33,050 nucleotides of DNA from Zhongshania marina (GTDB lineage Bacteria; Pseudomonadota; Gammaproteobacteria; Pseudomonadales; Spongiibacteraceae). The notes under the pieces were generated by a model, which was given only the letters and a program-made list of their open reading frames with translations, had not been told where the DNA came from and made no database searches. The stretch spans positions 1-33,050 of the forward strand of contig NZ_PQGG01000014.1 in NCBI RefSeq assembly GCF_002915595.1. The letters are read 5' to 3'. Below, one piece after another: positions 8,717 to 18,695 of the stretch; position 1 is the first letter of the stretch; the number at the start of each line of letters is the position of its first letter. The position numbers and the translations under genes are program-made.

Positions 8717-9352
8717 GTGTTCCGTACCCGCGTAAAAATTTGTGGAATCACCCGAGCTGAAGATGCGCTTGCGGCGATTGATGCCGGCGCGGACGCGCTG
8801 GGCTTTGTGTTTTACGCAAAAAGCCCGCGCGCAGTTAGCGCTTCACAAGCCGCAGACATCATCGCCCAATTGCCGCCTTTTGTGAGCAAAGTTGGCTTGT
8901 TTGTTAATGCCAGTGCAGAAGAGGTCAGGGGGGTGCTTAAGTCCTGCGCACTTGATCTGCTTCAATTTCATGGAGACGAGTTGCCCGATTTCTGCGCCGC
9001 CTTCGCAGTGCCGTATATGAAAGCGCTGCGCATGCGTGAAGATATGGATTTGGTCGCCGCCGCAAACACTTACTCTAGCGCCAGCGCATTATTGCTAGAC
9101 AGCTACAAGCCTGGGGTGCCGGGTGGAACCGGGGAGTCATTTGATTGGCACCGTATTCCACGTGATTTAGATCACCATATTGTATTGGCGGGCGGTTTGA
9201 GACCAGATAATGCCGCAGCCGCCGTTTTAACTTGCGGTCCTTATGGGCTGGATGTGAGCGGAGGGGTAGAAAAGGCTCCGGGAATAAAATGCGCTCAAAA
9301 AATGACAGAATTTATTAAAGCGGTTAGCCATGCTGATCGACGGGAGGATTGA
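8717..9352 (+). CDS. trpF: Phosphoribosylanthranilate isomerase
   Basis: TrpF is a TIM-barrel enzyme that isomerises N-(5'-phosphoribosyl)anthranilate to CdRP in tryptophan synthesis. The catalytic Cys9 (VKICGIT) and Asp128 (LLLDSY) are both present, as are the phosphate-binding GGL and DVSGGVE motifs. The 211 residues match the family. It starts at a GTG with no visible Shine-Dalgarno sequence. The 75 bp upstream contain no obvious trp leader peptide or attenuator, so regulation is not evident. Its TGA is directly followed by the trpB start. In Pseudomonas trpF is also next to accD, but trpBA lie elsewhere; here all three are together. Confidence 0.96.
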   Translation: MFRTRVKICGITRAEDALAAIDAGADALGFVFYAKSPRAVSASQAADIIAQLPPFVSKVGLFVNASAEEVRGVLKSCALDLLQFHGDELPDFCAAFAVPYMKALRMREDMDLVAAANTYSSASALLLDSYKPGVPGGTGESFDWHRIPRDLDHHIVLAGGLRPDNAAAAVLTCGPYGLDVSGGVEKAPGIKCAQKMTEFIKAVSHADRRED

Positions 9353-10576
9353 GTGGGTAGTAAGCTTGGTAAAGCAAATTTCAGCCAATTTCCGGACGCG
9401 ACCGGACACTTTGGTATATATGGTGGCCGATTTGTCTCTGAAACGCTGATTTTTGCCTTAGATGAATTAGAGGCGGCTTATCAGCGGCTTCGCAAAGACC
9501 CTGATTTTCAGGCGGAGTTTGATCACGATCTGGCACACTATGTCGGTCGTCCGTCGCCCCTTTACCACGCAAAGCGCTGGTCAAACGAAGTTGGCGGCGC
9601 GCAAATCTATTTAAAGCGTGAAGATTTAAATCACACCGGCGCCCACAAGGTAAACAATACCGTAGGGCAGGCATTACTTGCCAAATACATGGGTAAGAAG
9701 CACGTTATTGCCGAGACTGGCGCTGGCCAACACGGTGTTGCCTCGGCAACCGTTGCTGCGCGCTTAGGGATGACTTGCCAAGTGTTTATGGGTGAGGATG
9801 ATATTCAGCGTCAAGCCCTGAACGTGTACCGCATGAAATTACTAGGCGCTGAAGTCGTGTCTGTTAAGTCAGGTTCTAAAACCCTGAAAGACGCCATGAA
9901 CGAGGCGATGCGCCACTGGGTTACTCACGTTGACGACACCTTTTACATCATTGGTACTGCTGCGGGCCCACACCCTTATCCGATGCTGGTAAGGGATTTT
10001 CAATCGGTCATAGGTCGTGAAGCCCGCGAGCAGTGCTTGGCGCAAAATGGCCGTCTACCTGATGCACTTGTTGCCTGTGTGGGTGGCGGATCAAACGCAA
10101 TCGGTCTGTTTCATCCTTTCTTAGATGACGAATCTGTTGCCATGTACGGCGTTGAAGCTGGCGGTCACGGTGTTGAAACCGGGCAGCACGCTGCGCCATT
10201 GAATGACGGCAGCCCAGGTATATTACATGGCAATCGCACCTATCTAATGCAGGATGACGGTGGCCAGATTATTGAAACTCACTCGGTGTCAGCTGGTTTA
10301 GATTATCCGGGTGTTGGTCCTGAGCACTCTTGGTTGAAGGATATGGGGCGGGTTAATTACGTTGCCATCAATGACGACGAGGCGCTCACGGCATTTCGCA
10401 AGCTAACCCTAGTTGAGGGGATTATGCCTGCTTTGGAATCTGCTCACGCGGTCGCTTATGCTGAAAAACTGGCGAAAACCATGAGCCCTGAGCAAAGCAT
10501 CGTGGTCAATCTATCTGGCCGTGGCGATAAAGATATACATACCGTCGCAACAATCGACGGCATTGGCATTGAATAA
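9353..10576 (+). CDS. trpB: Tryptophan synthase beta chain
   Basis: TrpB joins indole with L-serine to make tryptophan, using pyridoxal phosphate bound to Lys99 in HTGAHKVNN. The phosphate-binding loop GGGSNAIG, the N-terminal [11 protein letters not shown] signature and the C-terminal NLSGRGDKD are intact. The 407 residues are typical. It starts at GTG immediately after the trpF stop, with GGAGG 5 bases upstream and inside the trpF end, which suggests coupled translation. It works as an alpha2-beta2 complex with TrpA, encoded 12 bp downstream. Confidence 0.98.
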   Translation: MGSKLGKANFSQFPDATGHFGIYGGRFVSETLIFALDELEAAYQRLRKDPDFQAEFDHDLAHYVGRPSPLYHAKRWSNEVGGAQIYLKREDLNHTGAHKVNNTVGQALLAKYMGKKHVIAETGAGQHGVASATVAARLGMTCQVFMGEDDIQRQALNVYRMKLLGAEVVSVKSGSKTLKDAMNEAMRHWVTHVDDTFYIIGTAAGPHPYPMLVRDFQSVIGREAREQCLAQNGRLPDALVACVGGGSNAIGLFHPFLDDESVAMYGVEAGGHGVETGQHAAPLNDGSPGILHGNRTYLMQDDGGQIIETHSVSAGLDYPGVGPEHSWLKDMGRVNYVAINDDEALTAFRKLTLVEGIMPALESAHAVAYAEKLAKTMSPEQSIVVNLSGRGDKDIHTVATIDGIGIE

Positions 10577-10588
10577 CGGGGAAGTACT

Positions 10589-11398
10589 TTGAGTCGTTTA
10601 GCTGCTGTATTTGCAAAATTAGAACAAGACGGTCGCAAGGCACTTGTACCGTATATCGTTGCGGGCGATCCGGCGCCGGCTTTAACCGTACCCCTCATGC
10701 ATGAGTTGGTTAGCAAGGGTGCAGATATTCTCGAAATTGGTGTACCGTTTTCTGACCCAATGGCAGAGGGGCCGGTTATTCAGCTTGCCCATGAGCGAGC
10801 TCTGGCGAATAAAGTCACACTATCAATGGTGCTTGAGTTAGTTGCTGAGTTTCGCGCTACTGATTCGACGACGCCGGTAGTATTGATGGGCTATGCAAAT
10901 CCTGTTGAGCATATGGGTTACCAACAGTTTGCTGACAGAGCGTCGGCGGCGGGTGTGGATGGTTTGCTCACCGTTGATATGCCGCCGGAAGAGGCGGAGC
11001 AGGCGACGCAAATACTTCGCGCTGCGGGTATCGACAATATCTTTTTGCTGGCCCCGACAACGAGCGATGAAAGAATCCAAAAAATTGCATCCTTGGCCAG
11101 CGGGTATTTGTACTGCGTGTCCCTAAACGGTGTAACGGGTGCAGGGCACCTAAATGTTGCTGCTGTGACGGAGAAATTAGCGAGTATAAAACGCCATACC
11201 AATCTGCCTATTACCGTGGGTTTTGGTATTAAAGATGGTGCCTCTGCAGCAGCGCTAGCACCACTGTGCGAAGGTGTAGTGGTTGGTAGCGCCCTGATAG
11301 AGCGTATTGTGGCGACAGACTCTGCATTGAACAATACCGAGCGCGCTGCTGTTGCGGCAGAACTTATTGCAGAAATTCGGACTGCTATTGATGCTTGA
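10589..11398 (+). CDS. trpA: Tryptophan synthase alpha chain
   Basis: TrpA cleaves indole-3-glycerol phosphate into indole and glyceraldehyde 3-phosphate and passes indole through a tunnel to TrpB. The 269 residues form the usual TIM barrel, with catalytic Glu49 in ILEIGVPFSDP. The second catalytic acid, Asp60 in E. coli, is glutamate here (PMAEGP, E60), a conservative change in an active-site residue. The start is TTG with GGGGAA about 5 bases upstream. It is the last gene of the trpFBA unit; a terminator-like hairpin follows at 11464-11488. Confidence 0.97.
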   Translation: MSRLAAVFAKLEQDGRKALVPYIVAGDPAPALTVPLMHELVSKGADILEIGVPFSDPMAEGPVIQLAHERALANKVTLSMVLELVAEFRATDSTTPVVLMGYANPVEHMGYQQFADRASAAGVDGLLTVDMPPEEAEQATQILRAAGIDNIFLLAPTTSDERIQKIASLASGYLYCVSLNGVTGAGHLNVAAVTEKLASIKRHTNLPITVGFGIKDGASAAALAPLCEGVVVGSALIERIVATDSALNNTERAAVAAELIAEIRTAIDA

Positions 11399-11463
11399 TT
11401 TGGCTGTTGAGTTGAGCGCTTGTGGGCAGCTAGCTGCTCATTTGCCGGTATATAAGGTAAAGT

Positions 11464-11491
11464 AATGCAGCCCCCTGCGGCGTGCATTTTA
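11464..11491 (+). terminator. Terminator-like hairpin after trpFBA
   Basis: AATGCAGCC at 11464-11472 can pair with GGC (11479-11481) and TGCATT (11483-11488) with one bulged G. Four T's end at 11490. This resembles an intrinsic terminator between trpA and accD, though accD is still on the same strand 36 bp later. A -10-like TATAAT overlaps its end. Confidence 0.45.
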
Positions 11492-11495
11492 TAAT
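11490..11495 (+). promoter_or_regulatory. Possible -10 element for accD
   Basis: TATAAT matches the sigma-70 -10 consensus exactly and sits 28 bp before the accD start. No good -35 hexamer is found 16-18 bp upstream, so this is a weak call. With the preceding hairpin it suggests that accD begins its own transcription unit. Confidence 0.3.
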
Positions 11496-11523
11496 AGATT
11501 AAAAATGACTACAGGAAAGGATT

Positions 11524-12396
11524 ATGAGCTGGGTAGATAAGATTCTTCCCTCGGGAGTGCGACGAGTTAATCCAGAAGAGCGTCGTGGTGCAAAAGGTGT
11601 TGTGCCCGAAGGCCTTTGGAAAAAATGCGTTAAGTGTGAAGCGGTGCTTTACCGTCCTGAGTTGGAAAGTAATCAGGATGTATGTCCAAAATGCGACCAC
11701 CACATGCGCATTGGCGCGCGTCGCCGCATTGCTTTATTTTTGGACGAAGCTGGTCGAGAGGAAATCCTCACTCACATTGAACCAGTAGACAGGCTCAAAT
11801 TTAAAGACAAAAAGAAATATCGTGACCGCCTAACAGCGGCGCAAAAATCGACTGGTGAAAAAGATGCCCTGATCGCCTACAAGGGCACGGTAAAGGATTT
11901 GCCGGTTGTTGTGGTCGCCTTTGAATTCAATTTTCACGGTGGCTCAATGGGTTCGGCGGTGGGTGAAAAATTCACTCAGGCGGCCAATGTTGCGCTTAAA
12001 GAGCGCTGCCCACTAATTTGTTTCTCTGCATCCGGCGGTGCCCGTATGCAAGAGGCGCTTATTTCGCTTATGCAAATGGCTAAAACCAGTGCGGTATTGG
12101 AGCGTCTAAAGCAGAACAGCGTGCCCTATGTGTCGGTAATGACTGACCCAATTTATGGTGGCGTATCTGCTAGTTTGGCCCTGCTGGGTGATATTAATGT
12201 TGCGGAACCAGGAGCGCGAGCTGGTTTTGCCGGCCCCAATATTATTGAGCAGACAATTCGGCAAAAATTACCGCCAGGGTTTCAGCGCAGTGAATTTTTA
12301 TTAGCTCATGGCGCTATTGATATGATTGTGCGTCGTGCAGATATGCGCGACACCTTGGCTAGAGTGCTTGGCAGCTTAATGCATTACCAGTCGTAG
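11524..12396 (+). CDS. accD: Acetyl-CoA carboxylase carboxyltransferase subunit beta
   Basis: AccD is the beta half of the carboxyltransferase that moves CO2 from carboxybiotin to acetyl-CoA, giving malonyl-CoA for fatty acid synthesis; it is normally essential. The N-terminal four-cysteine zinc site is complete (C35, C38, C54, C57). The crotonase-like core with [11 protein letters not shown] and [12 protein letters not shown] follows. The 290 residues are typical. AGGAAAGG precedes the ATG. It partners with AccA, which is not in this window. The accD-folC-dedD-cvpA-purF order is the standard gammaproteobacterial arrangement. Confidence 0.98.
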   Translation: MSWVDKILPSGVRRVNPEERRGAKGVVPEGLWKKCVKCEAVLYRPELESNQDVCPKCDHHMRIGARRRIALFLDEAGREEILTHIEPVDRLKFKDKKKYRDRLTAAQKSTGEKDALIAYKGTVKDLPVVVVAFEFNFHGGSMGSAVGEKFTQAANVALKERCPLICFSASGGARMQEALISLMQMAKTSAVLERLKQNSVPYVSVMTDPIYGGVSASLALLGDINVAEPGARAGFAGPNIIEQTIRQKLPPGFQRSEFLLAHGAIDMIVRRADMRDTLARVLGSLMHYQS

Positions 12397-12404
12397 TTTC
12401 GTTT

Positions 12405-13703
12405 ATGCGGTATACACAGGTCGATGATTGGTTGCGGTGGATGGAAACTCAGCATCCCCGCAATATTGACCTCGGTTTAGAGCGCATTGCGCTTGTCGCA
12501 AAGCAACTCGATATCGCGCTAGAGATGCCTGTGATTACGGTTGCAGGCACCAATGGCAAAGGGTCTTGTGTGGCCCTTTTGTCTGCCATCCTCGGGGTCC
12601 AAGGCTACCGTGTTGGAGCCTATACTTCTCCTCATTTAAACCAATATCATGAACGCATCGCTATTGGCGATAGCTACGTAGATGATGCTTCCCTATGCCA
12701 CGCGTTCGCTGCAGTTGATCAAGCGCGTGGCGAAACATCCCTAACGTATTTTGAATTTGGCACTTTGGCAGCCTTGCTTATTTTTCAGCAGCAAGCTGTT
12801 GATGTGGCTGTTTTGGAGGTAGGGCTGGGTGGGCGTTTAGATGCGGTGAATATTATTGATGCCGACATTGCGATAGTGAGTTCAATCGCCATTGATCACG
12901 AGGCTTGGCTGGGAAATGATCGCGAAGTTATCGGTCGTGAAAAGGCGGGGATATTCCGAGCAAATCGCCCCGCGATTATTGGCGATCTTAATCCACCCAC
13001 TTCACTGTTAGCTTACGCTTCGCAAGTAGGTGCTTTGCCGGTGAGCCGAGACAAAGATTTTCGGCTTATTGACGCGGAGCAGGGATGGGCTTGGCAGGGC
13101 TTGGCCGCTAATGGCGAAGTGCTGTCCTACCAAAATCTTCCTTATCCGGCAGTATTAATTGATAACGCGGCAACGGTGTTGCAGGCTGTGCAGTATATCG
13201 ATTTGCCGGTTTCAGAGTGGGCGATACGCCAAGGGCTGTCAGCAGTTAGTGTGGCGGGGCGCTGCCAACATATACAGCTTGAGGGCATTGAGGTAGTGCT
13301 TGATGTCGCCCACAATCCGGCGTCGGTACAGGCTTTGAGGGATCACTTGGATGCAAGGCCGGTGGCGGGCAGAACGGAATGCCTGTTCGCAGTGATGGCA
13401 GACAAAGATATTGCTGAGATTATTCGCATAATACAGCCCTGCTTCGCTCACTGGAGCTTGGCGCCACTCCTTGAGAACGAACGTGCGGCGCAGCCAGAGC
13501 AATTGCAGACTGTATTACTTGAACAGGGTATTCGTCAGGTGACATTAGCATCGTCGTTTTCAGAGAGTGTAAATAATGCGCTGTCGCGGCTGTCCACTGG
13601 CGATCGTTTGGTGATATTTGGGTCATTTTTCACCGTGGCTGCGGCCATGACAGAAATAGCTGACATTAGTCAGGCTAGAATAAAAACGGTAGGGGAGTCC
13701 TAG
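12405..13703 (+). CDS. folC: Bifunctional dihydrofolate synthase / folylpolyglutamate synthase
   Basis: FolC adds glutamate to dihydropteroate and then to tetrahydrofolate, using ATP. It is a Mur-ligase relative: the P-loop VAGTNGKGSC lies at about 46-55, followed by GAYTSPHL and VGLGGRLDAVN, and the C-terminal domain contains DVAHNPAS. The 432 residues match the family. The ATG is 8 bp after accD and has no clear ribosome binding site, so it is probably translated by coupling. Folate it makes supports purine synthesis, in line with purF downstream. Confidence 0.96.
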   Translation: MRYTQVDDWLRWMETQHPRNIDLGLERIALVAKQLDIALEMPVITVAGTNGKGSCVALLSAILGVQGYRVGAYTSPHLNQYHERIAIGDSYVDDASLCHAFAAVDQARGETSLTYFEFGTLAALLIFQQQAVDVAVLEVGLGGRLDAVNIIDADIAIVSSIAIDHEAWLGNDREVIGREKAGIFRANRPAIIGDLNPPTSLLAYASQVGALPVSRDKDFRLIDAEQGWAWQGLAANGEVLSYQNLPYPAVLIDNAATVLQAVQYIDLPVSEWAIRQGLSAVSVAGRCQHIQLEGIEVVLDVAHNPASVQALRDHLDARPVAGRTECLFAVMADKDIAEIIRIIQPCFAHWSLAPLLENERAAQPEQLQTVLLEQGIRQVTLASSFSESVNNALSRLSTGDRLVIFGSFFTVAAAMTEIADISQARIKTVGES

Positions 13704-13705
13704 TT

Positions 13706-14350
13706 ATGATGAGACAGCGCTTAGTCGGTGCATTGGTATTGCTATGTGGCGGCGTTATTCTCTGGTCCCTGCTGTTTACCGGCCCTGCTGCATATAAATT
13801 AGATAGAGAAACTCAAATACCCGATGCCCCCTTGATTGATCCGGTTATCGATAGGGCGCCTCAAAAGCCAGAGGGGATTATGTCGGCTGACACCTTATTG
13901 GTGCCGGAGCAGCCTAATTTGCCGGTTGCGGACGAGACTACCGACGCCAAGGGCGCGGCGGTGCGGGCGGAGGCAGCGAATATTCCAGATTCCACCGATC
14001 AGCCCAAGAAAACGGCAGATATTGCCAAGCCAAAACCTGCCGAGCCCAAGAAAGCAGCGGTGGTGCAAGCTAAGCCAGTGGTAAGTAATAAGTTAGATAG
14101 CAATGGTTTGCCAGAGGCCTGGGTGGTTCAGGTGGGTGTTTTTGGTAGTAAAAGCAACGCCGACGGACTGAAGAAGTCACTGCAAAATGCGGGTTACAAG
14201 ACCTTTGTCGACCAAGTAAGCCGCAATGGCAAGACTCTTTATCGCGTATTAGTTGGGCCGGTAATCAGTAAAGACACGGCGAGCTCTCAGCAGGCTGCGA
14301 TCAATAAGCGCTTTAATGTGAAGTCCATTGTTAACCGATTTGAGCCTTAG
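13706..14350 (+). CDS. dedD: SPOR-domain cell division protein, DedD-like
   Basis: This 214-residue protein has one N-terminal membrane helix (about 6-26), a Pro/Ala/Lys-rich periplasmic linker, and a C-terminal SPOR domain (about 136-214, WVVQVGVFGSKSNADGLKKSL to the end). SPOR domains bind glycan strands stripped of stem peptides at the division septum, and DedD helps E. coli constriction. The ATG at 13706 is 2 bp after folC, and GGGGAG lies about 10 bases upstream. Its place between folC and cvpA is the conserved one and supports the name, though sequence outside the SPOR domain is poorly conserved in this family. Confidence 0.9.
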   Translation: MMRQRLVGALVLLCGGVILWSLLFTGPAAYKLDRETQIPDAPLIDPVIDRAPQKPEGIMSADTLLVPEQPNLPVADETTDAKGAAVRAEAANIPDSTDQPKKTADIAKPKPAEPKKAAVVQAKPVVSNKLDSNGLPEAWVVQVGVFGSKSNADGLKKSLQNAGYKTFVDQVSRNGKTLYRVLVGPVISKDTASSQQAAINKRFNVKSIVNRFEP

Positions 14351-14355
14351 TTGGT

Positions 14356-14380
14356 GCCCAAAGTGAAATCTTACTTGGGC
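14356..14380 (+). other. Hairpin between dedD and cvpA
   Basis: GCCCAAAGT at 14356-14364 can pair with ACTTGGGC at 14373-14380, with one bulged A. No T-run follows, so termination is doubtful. It may be an RNA-processing or partial-termination site in the folC-dedD-cvpA-purF transcript. Confidence 0.3.
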
Positions 14381-14436
14381 TGCAGCGCTGGGCTTGTTAG
14401 AATTCGCGTCTCGAATTTCTGCGGGAGCCGCTTACA

Positions 14437-14961
14437 GTGCTAAGCACGTTTAATTGGGCTGATTGGGCCATTTTGGCCGTAATATCGGCATCTGCGCTTA
14501 TCAGTTTAATTCGCGGCTTTGTAAAAGAGGCGCTTTCTCTGCTGAGCTGGGCCGTCGCATTCTTTATGGCGGTTGCTTTCCATCCCCAAGCTGTTGCTTT
14601 GTTAGAGCCCTTAATCGACAAAATTTATCTACGCGAGATTCTCGCCTACGTTCTTGTTTTTATAACTACCTTGGTGCTGGGCAGCTTAGTCACCCATATT
14701 ATTGCGGTGATGGTGAAGCGCACCGGCTTAAGTGGTACTGACCGTTTGCTTGGAATGATCTTTGGCACCGCGCGTGGCTTGATTGTGGTGTTAGCCGTTT
14801 TAGTATTACTCCCGTCTATGCTGGCGGGGGTAGAAAATGATCAGTGGTGGAAGGAATCCCAACTGATACCCGAGTTTCTGTTGATGAAGGACTGGTCAGA
14901 ACAGAGCTTTAACGATGTGGTTAACTGGGGTTCGTCATTGCTGTCGGGCCAAAGTAATTAA
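14437..14961 (+). CDS. cvpA: CvpA family membrane protein
   Basis: CvpA is an inner-membrane protein of 174 residues with about four hydrophobic segments. In E. coli it is needed for colicin V production and sits just before purF; its biochemical role is unclear. The opening WADWAILAVISASALISLIRGFVKEA is typical, as is the central DRLLGMIFGTARGL loop. It starts at GTG with GGGAG 9 bases upstream. The short 36-bp gap to purF supports co-transcription. Confidence 0.93.
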   Translation: MLSTFNWADWAILAVISASALISLIRGFVKEALSLLSWAVAFFMAVAFHPQAVALLEPLIDKIYLREILAYVLVFITTLVLGSLVTHIIAVMVKRTGLSGTDRLLGMIFGTARGLIVVLAVLVLLPSMLAGVENDQWWKESQLIPEFLLMKDWSEQSFNDVVNWGSSLLSGQSN

Positions 14962-14997
14962 CGTAGTTTGATCTTCGTCCTAATGAGGTAGTACTGC

Positions 14998-16518
14998 ATG
15001 TGTGGCATCGCAGGTATAGTCGCCAAGACTAATGTAAACCAAGATTTGTACGATGCATTAACGGTGCTTCAGCACCGTGGGCAGGATGCCGCCGGCATCG
15101 TGACCTTTGAGCACGGCAAAATAAACCAGCGCAAAGACAACGGTTTAGTAAAAGACGTTTTTCATACTCGGCATATGCAAAGACTGCTAGGGAATATCGG
15201 CATAGGCCATGTGCGCTATCCAACGGCGGGCAGTTCTAGTCCTGCATTAGCGCAACCGTTTTATGTAAATTCACCCTACGGCATCAGTCTCGCTCATAAC
15301 GGCAATCTGACCAACGCGGCGGAATTGTCAAAAGAATTGTTCCAGTCAGATTTGCGGCATTTGAATACCGAGTCTGACTCGGAAGTGCTGCTTAACGTCT
15401 TCGCCCACGAGCTGCAAAAACTAGGTAAGTTGGTACCCGCTGCTGAAGATGTATTTGCTGGCGTAAGTGGTGTGCATCATCGCTGTAAAGGTGGCTATGC
15501 GGTCGTGGCCATGATCGCTAATTACGGCATTATTGGTTTTCGCGACCCCAATGGTATCCGCCCCTTGGTTTACGGTGTGCGGGAGTCGGCACAGGGCAAG
15601 GAATACATGCTGGCCTCTGAGAGTGTTGCGCTTGACGCCCTAGGCTATAAATTGATTGGTGACGTTGCACCGGGCGAAGCGGTGTATATAGAAACTAGCG
15701 GCGAAATCCACGTTCGTCAGTGTGCAGAGCCGGCCGATTACCGTCCTTGTATTTTTGAGCACGTTTATTTTGCCCGTCCAGATTCAATTATGGATGGTAT
15801 TTCGGTGTATAAATCTCGCCTACGTCAGGGTGAGCGTTTAGCCGAGAAAATTCTGCGTGAACATCCAAACCACGATATTGACGTTATCGTGCCGATTCCT
15901 GATTCCAGCCGCATTGCAGCACAGTCTATGGCGGCAAAACTCGGGGTTAAATTCCGCGAAGGTTTGGTGAAGAATCGGTATATAGGTCGCACCTTTATTA
16001 TGCCGGGGCAGAGCGCCCGCAAAAAATCGGTTAAACAAAAGCTCAATGCCATTGGTTTAGAGTTTAAAGATAAAAACGTCATGTTGGTGGACGACTCCAT
16101 TGTGCGTGGCACAACCTGCCAGCAAATCATTGAAATGGCCCGTGACGCTGGTGCTCGTAAAGTGTATTTCGCATCGGCGGCGCCACCGGTTCGCTACCCC
16201 AATGTTTACGGTATCGATATGCCGTCGGCAAATGAGTTAATTGCACATGGTCGCGATGTTGAAGAAGTGCGGGCGGAGATTGGTGCGGACTGGCTGTTAT
16301 ACCAAGATCTAGATGATTTGATTAGCTGCTCCTCAGAAGGTAACCCCAAAATTACCAATTTTGAATGTTCGGTGTTTAATGGCAATTACGTTACTGGCGA
16401 TGTCGATCAAGCCTACCTCGATAAACTAGAAGCGGATCGCAACGATGACTCTCAAAATGAGCGCAATGCGGTAGTCGGCGAAGGGGCATTGATCGGGCTG
16501 CATAACGACGTATCATAG
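14998..16518 (+). CDS. purF: Amidophosphoribosyltransferase
   Basis: PurF makes phosphoribosylamine from PRPP and glutamine, the first committed step of purine synthesis. It begins MCGIAG: Cys2, exposed after removal of Met, is the glutaminase nucleophile, and no propeptide precedes it. The PRPP-binding motif [13 protein letters not shown] is at about 361-373. The 506 residues match the E. coli type. GAGGT lies upstream of the ATG. I looked for a PurR-like operator in the short gap before the gene and saw none that is clear. Confidence 0.98.
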   Translation: MCGIAGIVAKTNVNQDLYDALTVLQHRGQDAAGIVTFEHGKINQRKDNGLVKDVFHTRHMQRLLGNIGIGHVRYPTAGSSSPALAQPFYVNSPYGISLAHNGNLTNAAELSKELFQSDLRHLNTESDSEVLLNVFAHELQKLGKLVPAAEDVFAGVSGVHHRCKGGYAVVAMIANYGIIGFRDPNGIRPLVYGVRESAQGKEYMLASESVALDALGYKLIGDVAPGEAVYIETSGEIHVRQCAEPADYRPCIFEHVYFARPDSIMDGISVYKSRLRQGERLAEKILREHPNHDIDVIVPIPDSSRIAAQSMAAKLGVKFREGLVKNRYIGRTFIMPGQSARKKSVKQKLNAIGLEFKDKNVMLVDDSIVRGTTCQQIIEMARDAGARKVYFASAAPPVRYPNVYGIDMPSANELIAHGRDVEEVRAEIGADWLLYQDLDDLISCSSEGNPKITNFECSVFNGNYVTGDVDQAYLDKLEADRNDDSQNERNAVVGEGALIGLHNDVS

Positions 16519-16563
16519 TGACAACAAGGGTTTCGCGCTAAGCGACCGGAGAGAGCCGCAGTA

Positions 16564-17775
16564 ATGACCGAACAAGAATATTTAGCCCAGCGCCAAGCCG
16601 TATTGGCTGAGGCTGAGCTTGACACCAGAGCCGTGCGTGCGGGACAGGTGCGCAGCGCTGAAGGCGAGCATGCCGAGCCGATTTTTATGACCTCGAGCTA
16701 TGTGTTTGCCTCCGCAGCGGAAGCCGCTGCGCGTTTCTCCGGCGAGCAAGCGGGTAATGTCTATTCTCGCTATACCAATCCGACGGTAAGAACCTTTGAA
16801 GAGCGTATCGCTGCCCTAGAAGGTGCAGAGATGGGGGTTGCGACCGCCTCTGGCATGGCGGCTATTTTAAGTACCTGCATCGCCTTGCTTCAATCTGGCG
16901 ACCATATTGTTTGCTCGCGCAGTGTGTTTGGCACGACCACGGTTCTGTTAAATAAATATTTGGCAAAACTCGGAATAAGTACGAGCTTTGTTTCGCTGAC
17001 CGATGAGCAGCAATGGCGGGATGCAATCACGCCCCAAACTAAAATGCTGCTATTAGAAACGCCTTCCAATCCGCTGTCAGAAATCGCCGATATTCGATTG
17101 CTGGCGGATATCGCCCATGAGCATGACTGCCTATTGGTGGTAGACAATTGCTTCTGTACGCCAGCACTGCAACTCCCGCTAGCCTTAGGTGCAGATATTG
17201 TTGTGCACTCTGCGACCAAATATCTCGATGGTCAGGGTAGAAGTGTGGGCGGTGCGGTGGTCGGCCGCCGTGAGCACATGAATGAAGTGCTTGGGTTTAT
17301 TCGCACCGCTGGCCCAAGTATGAGCCCCTTTAATGCTTGGGTATTTTTAAAAGGCCTAGAAACCCTGCGTCTGCGCATGATGGCGCACAGTAGTAACGCC
17401 CTAGCTCTTGCTACATGGTTGCAGGAGCAGGCTGGCGTGCAAAAAGTGCATTACTCAGGTTTGCCTGATCATCCCCAGCATAGCCTGGCGGCATCCCAGC
17501 AAAAGGCATTTGGCGGTGTGCTGTCTTTCGAAGTCGGTAGCGATAAAGCAGCGGCGTGGCGCTTTATTGATGCGACCCGTTTAGTGTCTATCACCGCAAA
17601 TTTAGGCGATGCAAAAACGACGATTGTGCATCCAGCGACGACCACTCACGGCCGTTTAAGTGATGAGCAGCGTCAGCAAGCGGGTATAAAAGACAATTTG
17701 ATCCGGGTGTCGGTGGGTTTGGAAGATATTGAAGATTTGCGCAAAGATATGCAGCGCGGATTGGATGCTCTCTAA
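16564..17775 (+). CDS. metZ: O-succinylhomoserine sulfhydrylase
   Basis: MetZ is a PLP enzyme of the Cys/Met-metabolism family that converts O-succinylhomoserine and sulfide directly to homocysteine. PLP-binding Lys219 lies in HSATKYLDGQGR. The N-terminal TRAVRAGQ, YSRYTNPT and TASGMAAI motifs are typical. The 403 residues match MetZ of Pseudomonas, which is also directly downstream of purF. Distinguishing MetZ from MetB or MetC by reading alone rests on this synteny and on overall similarity. A GGAGAG site precedes the ATG. Confidence 0.93.
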   Translation: MTEQEYLAQRQAVLAEAELDTRAVRAGQVRSAEGEHAEPIFMTSSYVFASAAEAAARFSGEQAGNVYSRYTNPTVRTFEERIAALEGAEMGVATASGMAAILSTCIALLQSGDHIVCSRSVFGTTTVLLNKYLAKLGISTSFVSLTDEQQWRDAITPQTKMLLLETPSNPLSEIADIRLLADIAHEHDCLLVVDNCFCTPALQLPLALGADIVVHSATKYLDGQGRSVGGAVVGRREHMNEVLGFIRTAGPSMSPFNAWVFLKGLETLRLRMMAHSSNALALATWLQEQAGVQKVHYSGLPDHPQHSLAASQQKAFGGVLSFEVGSDKAAAWRFIDATRLVSITANLGDAKTTIVHPATTTHGRLSDEQRQQAGIKDNLIRVSVGLEDIEDLRKDMQRGLDAL

Positions 17776-17778
17776 GGC

Positions 17779-18693
17779 ATGGATATTTTTGCTCAGCTGA
17801 CTGCTGAAATATCTCGGGTCGTATTGGGCAAAGATGAGCAGGTTCGCCAAGCCCTGTGCTGCTTATTGGCGCGGGGCCATCTGCTGATTGAAGATGTGCC
17901 AGGGGTGGGTAAAACCACCTTGTCGCAGGCCTTTGCCAAGGTGACGGGGCTGAGCTATCAGCGCATGCAATTCACCAGTGATTTGCTGCCCTCGGATATT
18001 CTCGGCGTGTCGATTTTTGATCGCAATAGCAATGCCTTTCATTTTCACGCCGGCCCGGTTTTTACCCAGTTTTTGTTGGTAGATGAAATTAATCGTGCCA
18101 GTCCTAAAACGCAAAGTGCACTGCTTGAGGCGATGGCTGAAAAGCAGGTAACCGTCGAAGGTGAAACACGGATTCTGCCCACACCTTTCTTTGTAATGGC
18201 GACTCAAAACCCTTGGTTTCAATCGGGCACCTTTCCCTTGCCGGAGTCCCAGTTAGACCGTTTTTTAATGCGTATTTCATTGGGTTACCCAGATGAACAA
18301 TCTGAACGGCGTCTGCTCGCAGGGGGTGATCCTAGATTAGTCATTGATGAACTGCGTCCTTTGCTAAATGCAGAAAAAATCATTGCCCTACAGGCGATGG
18401 TCGACAAAATAGAAATTCGCGACAGTGTTTTATCTTATGTGCAAAGACTGATCGCGTTTACCCGCCAAGATTCCCACTATGCCTTTGGACTTTCTACCCG
18501 CGCTGCCTTGGCCTTGATTCAGGCAGCCAAAGCTTGGGCGATGCTTGACGGCAGAGAGTATGTGCTGCCGGATGATATTCAATTATTGCTTGAGCCGGTG
18601 GCGACCCATCGTTTAAAACCAGCTGCTGATAGTCACGATGATGGCCCAGACTTAATAAAGCGGCTGCTGTCACAGGTGCCGGTAGTGGTGTAG
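17779..18693 (+). CDS. MoxR-family AAA+ ATPase
   Basis: This 304-residue AAA+ protein has Walker A at about 39-47 (DVPGVGKTT), Walker B at about 98-105 (FLLVDEIN) and the sensor region ATQNPWFQSGTFPLPESQLDRF, which is highly typical of MoxR proteins. MoxR ATPases act as chaperones that help mature partner proteins, often ones with von Willebrand or DUF58 domains encoded next door, as here. The gene starts 3 bp after metZ and ends 2 bp before the DUF58 gene. The set matches P. aeruginosa PA2875-PA2873, where the third gene is tgpA. Confidence 0.95.
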   Translation: MDIFAQLTAEISRVVLGKDEQVRQALCCLLARGHLLIEDVPGVGKTTLSQAFAKVTGLSYQRMQFTSDLLPSDILGVSIFDRNSNAFHFHAGPVFTQFLLVDEINRASPKTQSALLEAMAEKQVTVEGETRILPTPFFVMATQNPWFQSGTFPLPESQLDRFLMRISLGYPDEQSERRLLAGGDPRLVIDELRPLLNAEKIIALQAMVDKIEIRDSVLSYVQRLIAFTRQDSHYAFGLSTRAALALIQAAKAWAMLDGREYVLPDDIQLLLEPVATHRLKPAADSHDDGPDLIKRLLSQVPVVV

Positions 18694-18695
18694 CT

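Noticed and set aside
10918-11487. Open frame of 189 codons on the minus strand opposite trpA
   Set aside because: The opposite strand codes for a complete, conserved TrpA. The reverse frame has no known motif and begins in a non-coding gap without a good start site.
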